This document shows positions 35,236 to 44,969 of a stretch of DNA of 64,000 nt, piece by piece. The stretch lies in contig NZ_JFFR01000009.1 of the NCBI RefSeq assembly GCF_000695685.1, positions 161,967-225,966 on the forward strand. The letters run 5' to 3'. The position numbers and the translations under genes were made by a program. The DNA comes from Vibrio fortis (lineage in GTDB: Bacteria > Pseudomonadota > Gammaproteobacteria > Enterobacterales > Vibrionaceae). The notes below the pieces were generated by a model that searched no databases, was not told the DNA's origin, and worked only from the letters and a program-made list of their open reading frames with translations. The stretch's first letter is position 1. Every line of letters starts with the position of its first letter.

Positions 35236-36048
35236 ATGGATAAATCGAATTTTGCACAAGAGTTAAAGTATCTGCGTGAGGAGAAAGCTTTATCTCAGGA
35301 AGAGCTGGCCGAGCTACTTTCTCATTCTCACAGAGCTTTTTCTGGTGTGAATCAGGTGATGGTGAGTCAGTGGGAACGGGCGAAGACGTTGCCTAGTTTT
35401 GTTCGTCGTCTCGGAATTGCGAGTTTCTTCCAAGTTGATTATGACTTTTCGGTTGAAGAGATGGTGCAAGTTAAAGCAGCAACTAAGAACGCCGAGCGTC
35501 CGTTTAGTGTTGATATTGGTTATGACTATGAGATTACCAGTGTTGAATCTTGCAACATAGCAGCTCTTTCAGGAAAAAAGCTTCGCTCGATTCAAGGCAT
35601 GCACCAAAAAACGTATGGAAATGATTTTATCGAAGTGTCTCAACACTTGGGTGTGAAATCAGAAGATATGGAAGTGCTGTGCTTTCTGTACGACGGCGTC
35701 ATCATCGGTCATGTAGTTTATGATGGTGTTAGCAAGATGCTGTGTAGTGTTGGTGCTGTGAGTATCGTTATAAGACGAAGAATCTTCGATTATATGGCCG
35801 ACAACTTGGTTGATACTCAGTTCCGGTTTCCGACCCTTGATCCTGCTATGTGTCAGTTTCTGTATGACATATATCTAGAGCCCTATATGAGCAAGCTAGG
35901 GATGCCATTTTTTAAAGCTGATATTAAAAAAGTCGTGAGGAACCCTTTTTCTCAGAATATTCAAAATAAGAACGATATCTATTTTAAATACGTCCGTTAC
36001 CACGATTTAAAGCAGAAGAAAAAAAGCGTCGAGTTTATCTTAAGCTAG
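35236..36048 (+). CDS. XRE-type helix-turn-helix regulator with unrecognised C-terminal domain
   Basis: The N-terminal ~70 residues are a Cro/C1-type DNA-binding domain (FAQELKYLREEKALSQEELAELL, then VMVSQWERAKTLPS), with a short insertion between helices 2 and 3. The remaining ~200 residues match no family I recognise; they alternate hydrophobic and polar segments (EVLCFLYDGVIIGHVVYDG) in a way suggestive of an alpha/beta ligand-binding or acetyltransferase-like fold. It follows the MFS gene by 53 bases and may regulate it. Base composition is a little AT-richer towards its 3' end. Confidence 0.78.
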   Translation: MDKSNFAQELKYLREEKALSQEELAELLSHSHRAFSGVNQVMVSQWERAKTLPSFVRRLGIASFFQVDYDFSVEEMVQVKAATKNAERPFSVDIGYDYEITSVESCNIAALSGKKLRSIQGMHQKTYGNDFIEVSQHLGVKSEDMEVLCFLYDGVIIGHVVYDGVSKMLCSVGAVSIVIRRRIFDYMADNLVDTQFRFPTLDPAMCQFLYDIYLEPYMSKLGMPFFKADIKKVVRNPFSQNIQNKNDIYFKYVRYHDLKQKKKSVEFILS

Positions 36049-36080
36049 CGTTCGTAATTACTCTTGCTGAGGCAACCTTA

Positions 36081-36830
36081 TTACATGAGCAGCATTAAAT
36101 CCGGTAGAGCGACAGGTTTGCTGTATAAGAAGCCTTGGTAGCTATCAAATCCGAGTTGCTGCACACGATTTCGTGTCGTGTGGTCTTCTACACCTTCCGC
36201 TACTGTCGAAATCCCTCTGTTTTGGCAGTATTCAATCACCGTTTCGATCAGCTGTGATGCTTCGCTTGCAGGTTTGTTAATCAAAGAGCGATCGAATTTC
36301 ACTTCATCAATACTAAGTTTTTGAATTTTGTCGATGTCTGAATAGCCGGCACCAAAATCATCGACACTAAACTTTACACCAAGCGCCTTGTAGCTCTCCA
36401 TTTGAGATGTCAACGAAGAACAAAGCTCATCATTCTCACTCAGCTCAAAAGTGAGCTGCTTAGCTGGAAAAGAGCTGTTCCAAAGCATCTCTCTGACTCT
36501 CGCCACATTGTTTGGATTGGCTAACACTTGTTTACTGATGTTTACCGCCAAGTTTAACGACGGAGAAACAGCACGTATCTCAGTGAGCGCTTGCTCTAAC
36601 ACATTAAAGAAGATGGTCTCTTCATAACCAAGCGCAAACGCGCGATCAATGAATGTGCCTGGTGCGAAGATACCGTGTTCAGGGATATCCAATCGGAAAA
36701 GCGCTTCTACTCCAATTACATCTGTATTGTCAGAGCCGTCGCTAGAGTCAGTTTTTACTTTTGGCTGGTAAAAGCATGTGTGCCACTCATTGGCGAAAGC
36801 TTCCTTGATCAATTGGTCAGATAAGTTCAT
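36081..36830 (-). CDS. Stand-alone EAL-domain cyclic-di-GMP phosphodiesterase
   Basis: Cytoplasmic protein of 249 residues that is almost only an EAL domain. Catalytic residues look intact: GVEALFRL (the EAL glutamate), NISKQVL (Asn), FELSEND (Glu), DDFGAGYSD (Asp-Asp), VKFD (Lys) and AEGVED (Glu), with GFDSYQGFLYSKP at the end. It probably linearises cyclic di-GMP. No sensor or membrane segment is present, so its activity must be set by expression level or a partner. It is convergent with the XRE gene. Confidence 0.9.
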   Translation of the reverse strand: MNLSDQLIKEAFANEWHTCFYQPKVKTDSSDGSDNTDVIGVEALFRLDIPEHGIFAPGTFIDRAFALGYEETIFFNVLEQALTEIRAVSPSLNLAVNISKQVLANPNNVARVREMLWNSSFPAKQLTFELSENDELCSSLTSQMESYKALGVKFSVDDFGAGYSDIDKIQKLSIDEVKFDRSLINKPASEASQLIETVIEYCQNRGISTVAEGVEDHTTRNRVQQLGFDSYQGFLYSKPVALPDLMLLM

Positions 36831-36936
36831 TGGTCAGTGCGCTCATTTGTTAAGGGAGGCGCATTGTGGGGGCATATGCGTTTAGTCACTATATCGTTTT
36901 GCGGGAAAATTTTTTAATTCGACATAAATCGAACTA

Positions 36937-37116
36937 TTAGTGTTTGTGAGTTCTTTTTCTAATCAGGTTGGACAGTGAATTGTGACTCTCTTCATAGTTA
37001 AGGAATTTGATTCGTGCCTCAGGTTCATTAATGTTTTTCCAACTAGAGGGATAATCGAGATCGAGATGTTCTACTAGAATGTAGGCATAAGTTTTACAGT
37101 GTAAATGGCGCTCGCG
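36937..37116 (-). pseudogene. Possible remnant coding segment without start codon
   Basis: The minus strand has a 59-codon open stretch with protein-like composition (AYILVEHLDLDYP, WKNINEPEARIKFLNYEE) that ends in TAA. It has no ATG, GTG or TTG in frame before an upstream stop, and its upstream part overlaps the likely kbl promoter region. It may be the tail of a decayed gene. Family unknown. The 357-base gap 36831-37187 otherwise holds the kbl leader palindrome. Confidence 0.3.
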
Positions 37117-37145
37117 TTACCGTTTATACTCCCCCTATAAATAAG

Positions 37146-37159
37146 CAGCGAATTCGCTG
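37146..37159 (+). promoter_or_regulatory. Palindrome in the kbl leader
   Basis: CAGCGAATTCGCTG is a perfect 14-base palindrome ending 28 bases before the kbl start and just after a TATACT that could be the -10 element. It could be an operator or a leader hairpin. Confidence 0.35.
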
Positions 37160-37187
37160 TGAATAATAACTAGGAAGGAATTAGACA

Positions 37188-38381
37188 ATGTCTTCTGCAT
37201 TCTACCAACAGATTGAAAAACAAATTGAAGAAGTAAAGGCTGAAGGTCTTTACAAGTCTGAGCGTGTAATCACTTCTCAGCAGCAAGCGGCTGTTAAAAT
37301 TTCAACAGGCGAAGAAGTGCTTAACTTCTGTGCAAACAACTACTTAGGTCTAGCTAACCACCCTGAACTTATCGAAGCTGGTAAAGCGGGTATGGATCAA
37401 CACGGCTTTGGTATGGCGTCTGTACGTTTCATCTGTGGTACTCAAGACATCCACAAAGAGCTTGAAGACAAACTATCTACATTCCTTGGTAAAGAAGACA
37501 CGATTCTTTACACATCTTGTTTCGATGCGAACGCAGGTCTTTTCGAAACTATCCTAGGCAAAGAAGATGCAATCATCTCTGATGCTCTAAACCACGCTTC
37601 AATCATTGATGGTGTTCGCCTATGTAAAGCAATGCGCTTCCGTTACGCGAACAACAACATGGAAGAGCTAGAGCAGCAACTTATCGCGGCTAAAGAAGCA
37701 GGCGCTCGTCACACGCTAATCGTAACTGACGGCGTATTCTCTATGGACGGCGTAGTAGCAAACCTTCCAGCTATCTGTGACCTAGCAGACAAATACGGCG
37801 CTCTAGTAATGGTTGATGATTCTCACGCAGTGGGCTTTATGGGCGAAAATGGCGCTGGTACTCACGAGTTCCACAACGTTGTTGACCGTATCGACATCAT
37901 CACAGGTACGCTAGGTAAAGCAATGGGCGGCGCTTCAGGCGGTTACACGTCTGGTAAGAAAGAAGTGATCGACTGGCTACGTCAGCGTTCTCGTCCATAC
38001 CTATTCTCTAACTCAGTTGCTCCTGCGATCGTTAACGCGTCTATCCGTGTTCTTGATCTTCTAAAAGAGAGTGGCGAGCTTCGTGACCGTCTATGGGAAA
38101 ACGCAGCACACTTCCGTACTCGCATGGAAGACGCAGGCTTCACAATGGGTGGTGCTGACCACGCAATCATTCCAATCATGCTAGGTGATGCAAAAGTAGC
38201 GGCTGAGTTCGCTGAGCGTGCTCTAGAGAAAGGCATCTACGTTGTAGGTTTCTCTTTCCCTGTAGTACCAAAAGGCCAAGCGCGTATCCGTACTCAAATG
38301 TCTGCTGCACACTCTCGCGAGCAACTAGACCGTGCTATCGATGCATTCATCGAAGTGGGTAAAGAGATGGAAATCATCTAA
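37188..38381 (+). CDS. kbl: 2-amino-3-ketobutyrate CoA ligase (glycine C-acetyltransferase)
   Basis: PLP enzyme that converts 2-amino-3-ketobutyrate and CoA to glycine and acetyl-CoA, the second step of threonine breakdown. The PLP lysine lies in [14 protein letters not shown]; the cofactor-binding VDDSHAVGF and the substrate-binding N-terminal FCANNYLGL are also present. At 397 residues it matches E. coli Kbl (398). AGGAAGGAA precedes the ATG. Codon choice is strongly biased towards optimal Vibrio codons, implying high expression. tdh follows after 83 bases. Confidence 0.96.
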   Translation: MSSAFYQQIEKQIEEVKAEGLYKSERVITSQQQAAVKISTGEEVLNFCANNYLGLANHPELIEAGKAGMDQHGFGMASVRFICGTQDIHKELEDKLSTFLGKEDTILYTSCFDANAGLFETILGKEDAIISDALNHASIIDGVRLCKAMRFRYANNNMEELEQQLIAAKEAGARHTLIVTDGVFSMDGVVANLPAICDLADKYGALVMVDDSHAVGFMGENGAGTHEFHNVVDRIDIITGTLGKAMGGASGGYTSGKKEVIDWLRQRSRPYLFSNSVAPAIVNASIRVLDLLKESGELRDRLWENAAHFRTRMEDAGFTMGGADHAIIPIMLGDAKVAAEFAERALEKGIYVVGFSFPVVPKGQARIRTQMSAAHSREQLDRAIDAFIEVGKEMEII

Positions 38382-38464
38382 TTCTGAGGCTTTACTCAGA
38401 ATATAGATAACGCAATATTTTTGATTCTCGCCTTACAGTTAGGCGAGATGAACTAGGTAACATT

Positions 38465-39496
38465 ATGAAAATTAAAGCACTTTCTAAGCTTAAGCCTGAA
38501 GAAGGCATTTGGATGACCGAGGTTGAAAAACCTGAAATGGGTCATAATGATCTTCTTATCCGTATTAAGAAAACCGCAATCTGTGGTACAGACGTACACA
38601 TCTACAACTGGGATGAGTGGTCACAAAACACAATCCCAGTACCTATGGTTGTAGGTCACGAATACGTGGGTGAAGTTGTTGGCATCGGCCAAGAAGTTCG
38701 TGGTTTTGAAATCGGCGACCGTGTATCGGGCGAAGGTCACATCACTTGTGGTCACTGTCGTAACTGTCGTGGCGGCCGTACTCACCTTTGTCGTAACACA
38801 ACAGGTGTTGGTGTAAACCGCACTGGTGCGTTCTCTGAATACCTTGTGATTCCAGCGTTTAACGCATTTAAGATCCCTGCAGAGATCTCTGACGATCTAG
38901 CATCTATCTTCGACCCGTTTGGTAACGCAGTACACACAGCGCTTTCTTTCGACCTAGTAGGCGAAGACGTGCTAATCACTGGTGCTGGTCCAATCGGTAT
39001 CATGGCTGCAGCAGTTGCTAAGCACGTTGGTGCTCGTCACGTTGTGATCACTGACGTAAACGAATACCGTCTAGACCTTGCGAAGAAGATGGGTGTAACG
39101 CGTGCAGTAAACGTGATGGAAGAGAAGCTAGAAGACGTAATGGCTGATCTAGGCATGACAGAAGGCTTCGATGTAGGCCTAGAAATGTCTGGTGTACCAT
39201 CTGCATTCAACAGCATGCTGACTAACATGAACCACGGCGGTAAGATCTCTCTACTAGGTATTCCACCATCAGACATGGCAGTAGACTGGAACCAAGTAAT
39301 CTTTAAAGGCTTGGTTATCAAAGGTATCTACGGTCGTGAGATGTTCGAAACTTGGTACAAGATGGCTTCACTAATCCAGTCTGGCCTAGATCTAACACCA
39401 ATCATTACTCACCACTACAAAGTGGACGACTTCCAAGCTGGCTTCGACATGATGCGCTCTGGTATGTCTGGTAAAGTAATCCTAGATTGGGAATAA
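38465..39496 (+). CDS. tdh: L-threonine 3-dehydrogenase
   Basis: Zinc medium-chain dehydrogenase that oxidises threonine to 2-amino-3-ketobutyrate with NAD, feeding Kbl. Catalytic zinc residues are in [15 protein letters not shown] and GHEYVGEV; the structural zinc site is [15 protein letters not shown]; the NAD fold has GAGPIG. At 343 residues it is almost identical in length to E. coli Tdh (341). It shares the strong codon bias of kbl and forms an operon with it, closed by a terminator. Confidence 0.97.
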   Translation: MKIKALSKLKPEEGIWMTEVEKPEMGHNDLLIRIKKTAICGTDVHIYNWDEWSQNTIPVPMVVGHEYVGEVVGIGQEVRGFEIGDRVSGEGHITCGHCRNCRGGRTHLCRNTTGVGVNRTGAFSEYLVIPAFNAFKIPAEISDDLASIFDPFGNAVHTALSFDLVGEDVLITGAGPIGIMAAAVAKHVGARHVVITDVNEYRLDLAKKMGVTRAVNVMEEKLEDVMADLGMTEGFDVGLEMSGVPSAFNSMLTNMNHGGKISLLGIPPSDMAVDWNQVIFKGLVIKGIYGREMFETWYKMASLIQSGLDLTPIITHHYKVDDFQAGFDMMRSGMSGKVILDWE

Positions 39497-39523
39497 GCTA
39501 ATAGGGGAGACCCTCAGCTAGTT

Positions 39524-39772
39524 CTACAATGAAAATGCCCCAAAGAAATTTGGGGCATTTTTGTATGGGTCTTTCAGATTACTTATCAACATCCCGAGTA
39601 CACCTTCATGGGACAGGTCTCCCGATAGTTCGGCTTGTATCTCTGCAAGGCTTTCCTCTTCTGAAGCGACGATCTTTCCTGTTGTCGCATCGACTTCAAC
39701 TTCATAGGCTTTATCGCCGTGTCTGATAAATACGTCCCATTGAGTATGGTGTTCTTTAAATTTCGATATAAA
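39524..39772 (-). pseudogene. 5'-truncated PepSY-domain protein remnant
   Basis: On the minus strand an 82-codon open stretch encodes the C-terminal half of a PepSY protein: QWDVFIRHGDKAYEVEVDA and TTGKIVASEEES give the typical Y-E-V-E-V-D...T-G-K-I pattern. It runs upstream to a TAA at 39773-39775 with no usable start codon in frame, so the signal peptide and first repeat are missing. The tdh terminator hairpin lies over its last codons. This looks like a gene broken by deletion between tdh and the lipoprotein gene. Confidence 0.7.
39532..39563 (+). terminator. Terminator after kbl-tdh
   Basis: AAAATGCCCCAAA and TTTGGGGCATTTT with a short loop and a T-run. On the minus strand the same hairpin lies over the last codons of the PepSY remnant. 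Confidence 0.85.
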
Positions 39773-39824
39773 TTATATAGAATGCTATTCTAATTTGTTG
39801 TCATATTATTTGGAGACTTCCTTA

Positions 39825-40157
39825 ATGAAACGTATGTTTGCTCTAGCTTCACTGACCTTATCCTTGATGGGATGTACTAATGTAACTCATGTGGAAACCG
39901 GGAAGCAGATTTTGTTACTAGAAGAAGTTTCCAATGCTGCGCTTCTTACTTCTTATCAGCCGGGTGTTTATGAGCAAATGGGAGTGAAAGATGGTTACGA
40001 GCTTTATCGTCCTGTAGCGGCTGAAACGACGAACTATATTGGTTCACAAAACCGATACATTGCAGTGAAAGAGATCGGTGATGAATCAGAAGTGTGTATC
40101 CCGGACTCGCTGAATTTCTTTTGGTGCGCGATTGCTCCAACTAAGTTGATCAAGTAA
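39825..40157 (+). CDS. Small lipoprotein, function unknown
   Basis: The product is 110 residues with a lipoprotein signal: positive start (MKRMFALASLTL) and lipobox LMGC, so the mature protein starts at Cys17. The rest is soluble, with a C-terminal pair of cysteines (VCIP and FFWCAI) that could form a disulfide. GGAG precedes the ATG at 39825 by about 9 bases. I recognise no domain. It is a single gene with its own terminator. Confidence 0.75.
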   Translation: MKRMFALASLTLSLMGCTNVTHVETGKQILLLEEVSNAALLTSYQPGVYEQMGVKDGYELYRPVAAETTNYIGSQNRYIAVKEIGDESEVCIPDSLNFFWCAIAPTKLIK

Positions 40158-40326
40158 AAAACTTTTTTTAAAAAGACCGTTTACTTTCTTAAAGTTGGTA
40201 AGCGAACGATGATATTTCATGAGTCTAACGTATTGAAAATATAAACATCGACTTTGGGATTCTGATTAACGCTAGCTAGGATGTATTTCCTCGAAGGTAG
40301 TGTAATTCTTTATATTTACTATTAAG

Positions 40327-40362
40327 AAACCCCGATACTGAGCACTCAGCATCGGGGTTTTG
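40327..40362. terminator. Terminator between the lipoprotein and DUF819 genes
   Basis: AAACCCCGATACTGAG and CTCAGCATCGGGGTTT form a long stem with T-runs usable in both directions. The preceding gap 40158-40326 shows no further feature. Confidence 0.85.
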
Positions 40363-40390
40363 TATTTCAAAAGGTTGCTTGGGCTCTTAA

Positions 40391-41614
40391 TTAACCCGCG
40401 GCCGCCTGCATGATAAGACCACAGATGTATGCGCCGTAAGTGCCTAGTGCATAACCTAGAACGGCCATAAGGATGCCCACAGGTGCTAGAGCAGGATGGA
40501 AGGCTGCCGCAACCACTGGAGCAGAGGCTGCACCACCAACGTTTGCTTGAGAACCGACCGCCATGAAGAACAGTGGCGCGCGGATTAATTTAGCCATCAC
40601 AATCATAAGAATTGCGTGGATAGACAACCAAGTGATACCAATGAAGAAGTAACCTGGGTTATCGAAGATTGCAGTTACGTCCATTTGCATACCGATGGTT
40701 GCAACCAGAATGTAGATAAATGCAGAACCGATTTTAGATGCGCCAGTGTGCTCTAGGCTACGTGTCGATTTAAAGCACGAAGCAATCAGTGCAAATGTAG
40801 TCACCATTACGATAAGCCAGAAGAAGCCAGAAGTTAGGCTGTATTTTGCAAGCTCAGGTGCATTGGTTGAGATCCATGGTGCAATGATGTCGCTGAAGAA
40901 GTGCGCAAGACCGGTTAAACCAAAGGCAATCGCAGCGATTTTCATTAGATCGGTCGTTGTTGTAGGGCGAGCGTTCTCTTCTTGGTATTTAGATACCGTC
41001 TCTTTTAGCTCTTCGATAGATGAAGTATCGGCTTTCAACCATGCGTCAATTTTCTTCTGACGGCCAGCCATAATCAGAAGCACTGCCATCCAGATGTTGG
41101 CACAGATTACATCAACGGTAATCATTGCAGAGAACAGCTGGTCGTCTACATCAAAAACTTCTTTCATTGCTGCTTGGTTGGCACCGCCACCAATCCAAGA
41201 GCCGGCTACTGTTGTCAGGCCACGCCAAACGTCGCCAGATACAAGGTCAGGGTTAACCTGATCGATGATTAGAATTGCAGCAGGGCCACCAATGATGATA
41301 CCGAGCGTACCAGTAAGGAACATGATCACTGCTTTTGAGCCAAGACCGAAGATCTTACGAAGGTCCGCTGAGATAATCAGAAGTACCAGTGCGCTTGGAA
41401 GTAGGTATCGGCTAGCAACAAAGTATAGCTTTGAGTTAGAGGCGTCGATGATGCCAAAACTGTTAAGTAGTGAAGGTACGAAGTAACAGAGCAATAAACC
41501 CGGAACGAACGAGTAGAATTTTTTAAGTGCGCTATTTTGGCTACTTTCCGTGATAAATACACCGCCAAGAATAACGGCTAACAGGCCCATTATTACTGCA
41601 TCATTAGTAATCAT
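40391..41614 (-). CDS. DUF819 family membrane protein
   Basis: Integral membrane protein of 407 residues with about ten to eleven predicted helices. The DUF819 (YjcL-like) pattern is clear: SADLRKIFGLG, GSWIGGGANQAAMKEVF and the C-terminal GSQANVGGAASAPVVAAAFHP. Substrate is unknown; the glycine- and asparagine-rich paired motifs resemble those of carboxylate or sodium-linked transporters. AAAGGAGG provides an excellent ribosome site. It is a single gene. Confidence 0.86.
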   Translation of the reverse strand: MITNDAVIMGLLAVILGGVFITESSQNSALKKFYSFVPGLLLCYFVPSLLNSFGIIDASNSKLYFVASRYLLPSALVLLIISADLRKIFGLGSKAVIMFLTGTLGIIIGGPAAILIIDQVNPDLVSGDVWRGLTTVAGSWIGGGANQAAMKEVFDVDDQLFSAMITVDVICANIWMAVLLIMAGRQKKIDAWLKADTSSIEELKETVSKYQEENARPTTTTDLMKIAAIAFGLTGLAHFFSDIIAPWISTNAPELAKYSLTSGFFWLIVMVTTFALIASCFKSTRSLEHTGASKIGSAFIYILVATIGMQMDVTAIFDNPGYFFIGITWLSIHAILMIVMAKLIRAPLFFMAVGSQANVGGAASAPVVAAAFHPALAPVGILMAVLGYALGTYGAYICGLIMQAAAG

Positions 41615-42094
41615 TATTATTTTCCTCCTTTAGGTGATGGCAAACGCCTCACTTTTTGAAGTGGAGGACTATACCCATAAGCCTTATTCGTTACAAATTG
41701 TAACAATAGAAATAATTTGAAATGTTTTTGTTAAATTTAATGAGCTTTACGTGTGACTTCGCTGGTTAAGTAATTGGCTGGGTGAATATTTATCGGTGGT
41801 TAATTATTTATGCATAAAGGTGTATGCAATGTTATTCAAAGCCAGTGAAATGGACGTTTAAGTGTGATGTATTCGGATTCTGTTCGGTAGGGTTGAGAAG
41901 GGTACGTATAAAATCTCTAAAGAGAATGTCCTGCGATATGTTTCATAAATGTAAACGGGTGCATAAAAATACGAATTTCGTTCGAAATGGAAAATCAAAT
42001 ATAGATCACATAAATGCAGCTGTGATAGCCGAACTTAATAGGCTTTTATCTCCCGATCGGACGTTATTTGGCGTTTTTCCCAGTGCTTAAATCG
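41615..42094. other. Gap between DUF819 and kef genes
   Basis: About 480 AT-rich bases holding the DUF819 promoter region. An 88-codon reading frame at 41824-42090 on the plus strand ends just before the terminator. It has no ribosome site and its composition (many Cys, Lys and Arg) is unlike neighbouring proteins, so it is not called. Confidence 0.4.
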
Positions 42095-42095
42095 A

Positions 42096-42121
42096 AAAAA
42101 CGCGGCTGATTTAGCCGCGTT
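42096..42121 (-). terminator. Terminator after the kef operon
   Basis: AAACGCGGCT and AGCCGCGTTT around GATTT; read on the minus strand it is followed by a run of six T. Confidence 0.85.
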
Positions 42122-42142
42122 TGGGTTTGAGGTTGTAATGAC

Positions 42143-44068
42143 TTACGCTTCTTCTTCCTCGAAGTCGTCAGCGTAACCTTTCGGTGGTGGCGTCCAACCA
42201 CGCTCAGAGCGGGTATGCTTGTCTGAACGGTCTTTCTTCATGTCTTCTTTCATCGCTTCTTCTAGATGAATGAAGATTTGACGATAGTTGTTGTCGTAAC
42301 GAGGGTTATCTTCAGCCGCAGCCCAAGCTTTATATAGCTTCTCTGACTTACGATTTTCAACACGCATATAAGTCGACTTTTGCTGTTCAACAAAGAATGG
42401 ATGGTGACCCAGAGAGCGAAGCGCCTCTGCACCCATTTCCAACGCTGAATGATACGTCTCTGACTCAATAAAGTCGGCACCTACTTCTCTTAAACGGTAG
42501 CTGTGTCCACGGTCGAAGGCACGAGCCAATATTTTCACTTTCGGGTAAGTGTGTTTCACGTATTTAACCAACTCGACACTTGCATCTTGATTGTCGATGG
42601 CTACAACGAATAGTGCCGCATCTTCGATACCTGCTGTGTGCAGTAGATCTGGTCGAGTCGCATCACCAAAGTATGATTTGATGTTGATTGAGCGAAGTAC
42701 ATCGACTTGGTTGGCTTGGTGATCGAGCACCACCGTGTTTACGCCGTTAGATACTAATAGACGGTTAACGATTTGCCCGAAACGACCAATACCCGCGATG
42801 ATCACAGTGCCTTTCTCTTCGATAGTGTCTTCTTCTCTATCGTTAGATTTCTGTTCATAACGAGGAAGGATCACTTTATCGAACAAGATGAAGAGACCCG
42901 GAGTTAGGAACATCGACAAGGCGACAACAAGAGACAGAGTTTGAACGATGTCAGATGGCAATACATGGTTTTGAGCAGAGAAGCTCAATAGCACAAAGCC
43001 AAACTCACCAGCTTGCGCCAAGCTCAGTGTAAATAGCCAGCGGTCGCTGTTTTTGATCTTGAAGATTAGTGCCAAGGTAAATAGCACAGCTGCTTTTAAT
43101 AGCATAACACCCAGAGTCAGTCCGATGATTAGGATGAAATCATTGAACAGTACATCGAAGTTGATTCCCGCACCTACCGTAATAAAGAACAGACCAAGCA
43201 GTAGTCCTTTGAACGGGTCGATGTTTGATTCCAGCTCATGGCGGAATTCACTGTTGGCAAGTACCACGCCTGCGAGGAAAGTCCCTAGCGCTGGAGATAG
43301 GCCAACTAGGCTCATTAATGCTGCGATACCAATAACCAACATGAGTGCTGTTGCTGTAAAGATTTCACGCAATCCAGAGCTTGCTACAAAGCGGAAGAGT
43401 GGACGACTTAAGAAGTGACCACCCACAACAACTAACGCAATTGAAGCGGTAATCACAAGGCCGTACGCCCAGCCCGGTAGTCCGGCAACCAAACTTAGCT
43501 CGTCATGATGATCTGCCGCGGCGGATACTGCATTTTGTGCTGCTTCAACTAATTCCGGTAGCGCCAATAGTGGGATGAATGCCAACATTGGAATAACGGC
43601 GATATCTTGGAATAGAAGAACAGAGAAAGCATTCTGTCCGCCTTCTGTTTTCGACAACCCTTTTTCATTAAAGGTTTGAAGAACAATCGCAGTAGAAGAG
43701 AGCGCAAAGATGAGGCCGATGGTTAATGCGATTGTCCAAGGTTGTTCAAATACAAGCGCGATGCCCATTACAATTGCCGCTGTACCGCCAACTTGTAGGC
43801 CACCCAAACCCATTAGACGATTACGCATTGCCCACAGCATTTTCGGCTCTAGCTCTAAGCCGACTAAGAACAACATCATTACCACACCAAACTCGGCAAA
43901 GTGTTGGATGGTTGTTGTTTCTTCACCCACAAGGCCAATGATAGGGCCGATAACCACACCTGCAATTAGGTAACCCAGAACAGAGCCTAAACCAAGGCGC
44001 TTAGCGATAGGTACCGCGATAACGGCGGCGACTAAGTAGATAAAGGCTTGTAAAAAATATCCCGTCAT
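42143..44068 (-). CDS. Monovalent cation:proton antiporter, KefB/KefC type
   Basis: CPA2-family potassium/proton antiporter with about 12 helices in the first ~385 residues. A RCK/TrkA-N domain follows: the nucleotide-binding GIGRFGQ is near residue 410 and DATRPDLL near 455. In KefB/C this domain binds glutathione or its adducts to gate efflux. The 641-residue protein ends in a charged tail. It starts 3 bases after the stop of the KefF-like gene, so both are cotranscribed; that pairing supports the Kef assignment. Whether it is KefB or KefC cannot be told. Confidence 0.88.
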   Translation of the reverse strand: MTGYFLQAFIYLVAAVIAVPIAKRLGLGSVLGYLIAGVVIGPIIGLVGEETTTIQHFAEFGVVMMLFLVGLELEPKMLWAMRNRLMGLGGLQVGGTAAIVMGIALVFEQPWTIALTIGLIFALSSTAIVLQTFNEKGLSKTEGGQNAFSVLLFQDIAVIPMLAFIPLLALPELVEAAQNAVSAAADHHDELSLVAGLPGWAYGLVITASIALVVVGGHFLSRPLFRFVASSGLREIFTATALMLVIGIAALMSLVGLSPALGTFLAGVVLANSEFRHELESNIDPFKGLLLGLFFITVGAGINFDVLFNDFILIIGLTLGVMLLKAAVLFTLALIFKIKNSDRWLFTLSLAQAGEFGFVLLSFSAQNHVLPSDIVQTLSLVVALSMFLTPGLFILFDKVILPRYEQKSNDREEDTIEEKGTVIIAGIGRFGQIVNRLLVSNGVNTVVLDHQANQVDVLRSINIKSYFGDATRPDLLHTAGIEDAALFVVAIDNQDASVELVKYVKHTYPKVKILARAFDRGHSYRLREVGADFIESETYHSALEMGAEALRSLGHHPFFVEQQKSTYMRVENRKSEKLYKAWAAAEDNPRYDNNYRQIFIHLEEAMKEDMKKDRSDKHTRSERGWTPPPKGYADDFEEEEA

Positions 44069-44071
44069 TCT

Positions 44072-44686
44072 TTAGTCCTTGTTCATGATTTCATCTAGGT
44101 AGTGGTTTAGTTTGGCGGCTTTTTTCGCTTTCTTATAATCGATGTCGCCGGCAACTAATGACTCCAATAAGAATTTATAACGCTCAACGTGCCCAGCGAT
44201 ACGGTTCTCTTCTAATGCGGTTCGTGAGCCGAACAGTGCATAGGGCGCTAAGTACTCCATGCCACATAAAGACGCGGTTTGTTCAAGAGGGTGGAGCAGC
44301 TCTCTAATCGTAAAGTGGTTGTAGCCGTCTGTCTGGTAGGCATCTTCTTTACCACCCGCAGTAATGCTACACAGGAACTTCTTGCCTTCTAACTCATGGC
44401 CATCGGTACCGTAAGCAAAGCCATATTCCAAGACTAAATCTTGCCACTCTTTTAGAATGGCTGGAGTCGAATACCAGTAGAGTGGGAACTGAAAGATAAT
44501 AATGTCGTGGTCAAGAAGACGCTTCTGCTCACGGTCAATATTGATCTTGAAGGTTGGATACTCAGCGTAAAGATCGACACACGTGACGTTTTCAATTTTC
44601 TTGGCTTGGTCAAACAGTGGTTTGTTCGCTTCAGAGCGGTGTTGAGATGGGTGTGCAAACAACACCAGAACTCGATTCTTCGACAT
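44072..44686 (-). CDS. KefF/KefG-like ancillary NAD(P)H oxidoreductase
   Basis: Flavodoxin-fold quinone reductase of 204 residues that activates Kef potassium efflux. Family motifs: LVLFAHPSQHRSEAN at the N-terminus (FMN phosphate loop), FQFPLYWYSTPAILKEW and GYNHFTIRELLHPLEQTA. The ATG at 44686 has AGAGGG upstream; a longer in-frame start adds nine unlikely residues. It directly precedes the antiporter gene. The partial gene at 1-708 is a paralogue. Confidence 0.9.
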   Translation of the reverse strand: MSKNRVLVLFAHPSQHRSEANKPLFDQAKKIENVTCVDLYAEYPTFKINIDREQKRLLDHDIIIFQFPLYWYSTPAILKEWQDLVLEYGFAYGTDGHELEGKKFLCSITAGGKEDAYQTDGYNHFTIRELLHPLEQTASLCGMEYLAPYALFGSRTALEENRIAGHVERYKFLLESLVAGDIDYKKAKKAAKLNHYLDEIMNKD

Positions 44687-44804
44687 ATGGCCCTCTTTAT
44701 ATAATTCGAACAATATCTACTCGTTACAATAATAGAAGAGTAGTTGAAGAACAATGAATTAGCTTGGATTTGATCGAGATAACGTACGACTATTTGATAG
44801 AAGT

Positions 44805-44816
44805 GGAAACGTTTGC
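44805..44816 (+). promoter_or_regulatory. PurR-like box before the threonine aldolase-like gene
   Basis: GGAAACGTTTGC, flanked by GT and GATT, fits the PurR core GNAAACGTTTNC exactly. It lies about 155 bases before the start at 44970. PurR controls glycine-related genes in E. coli, and the product of this gene would release glycine. Confidence 0.45.
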
Positions 44817-44969
44817 GATTTTGAGGCTTTTTGCGACAAGACTTGTGAAATAGAAATCTAAATATGCAGTATTAAGTGGCAAAATAGCGTCTTGTTTCGT
44901 GTTACCGTGAGTCAGAAATCAGAGTCGCAAAGACGACATCAATTGAACATCGAACAAAGGAAATACCCT

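Noticed and set aside
41824..42090. 88-codon reading frame between the DUF819 and kef genes
   Set aside because: No ribosome site and odd composition; the terminator behind it fits the kef operon on the other strand.
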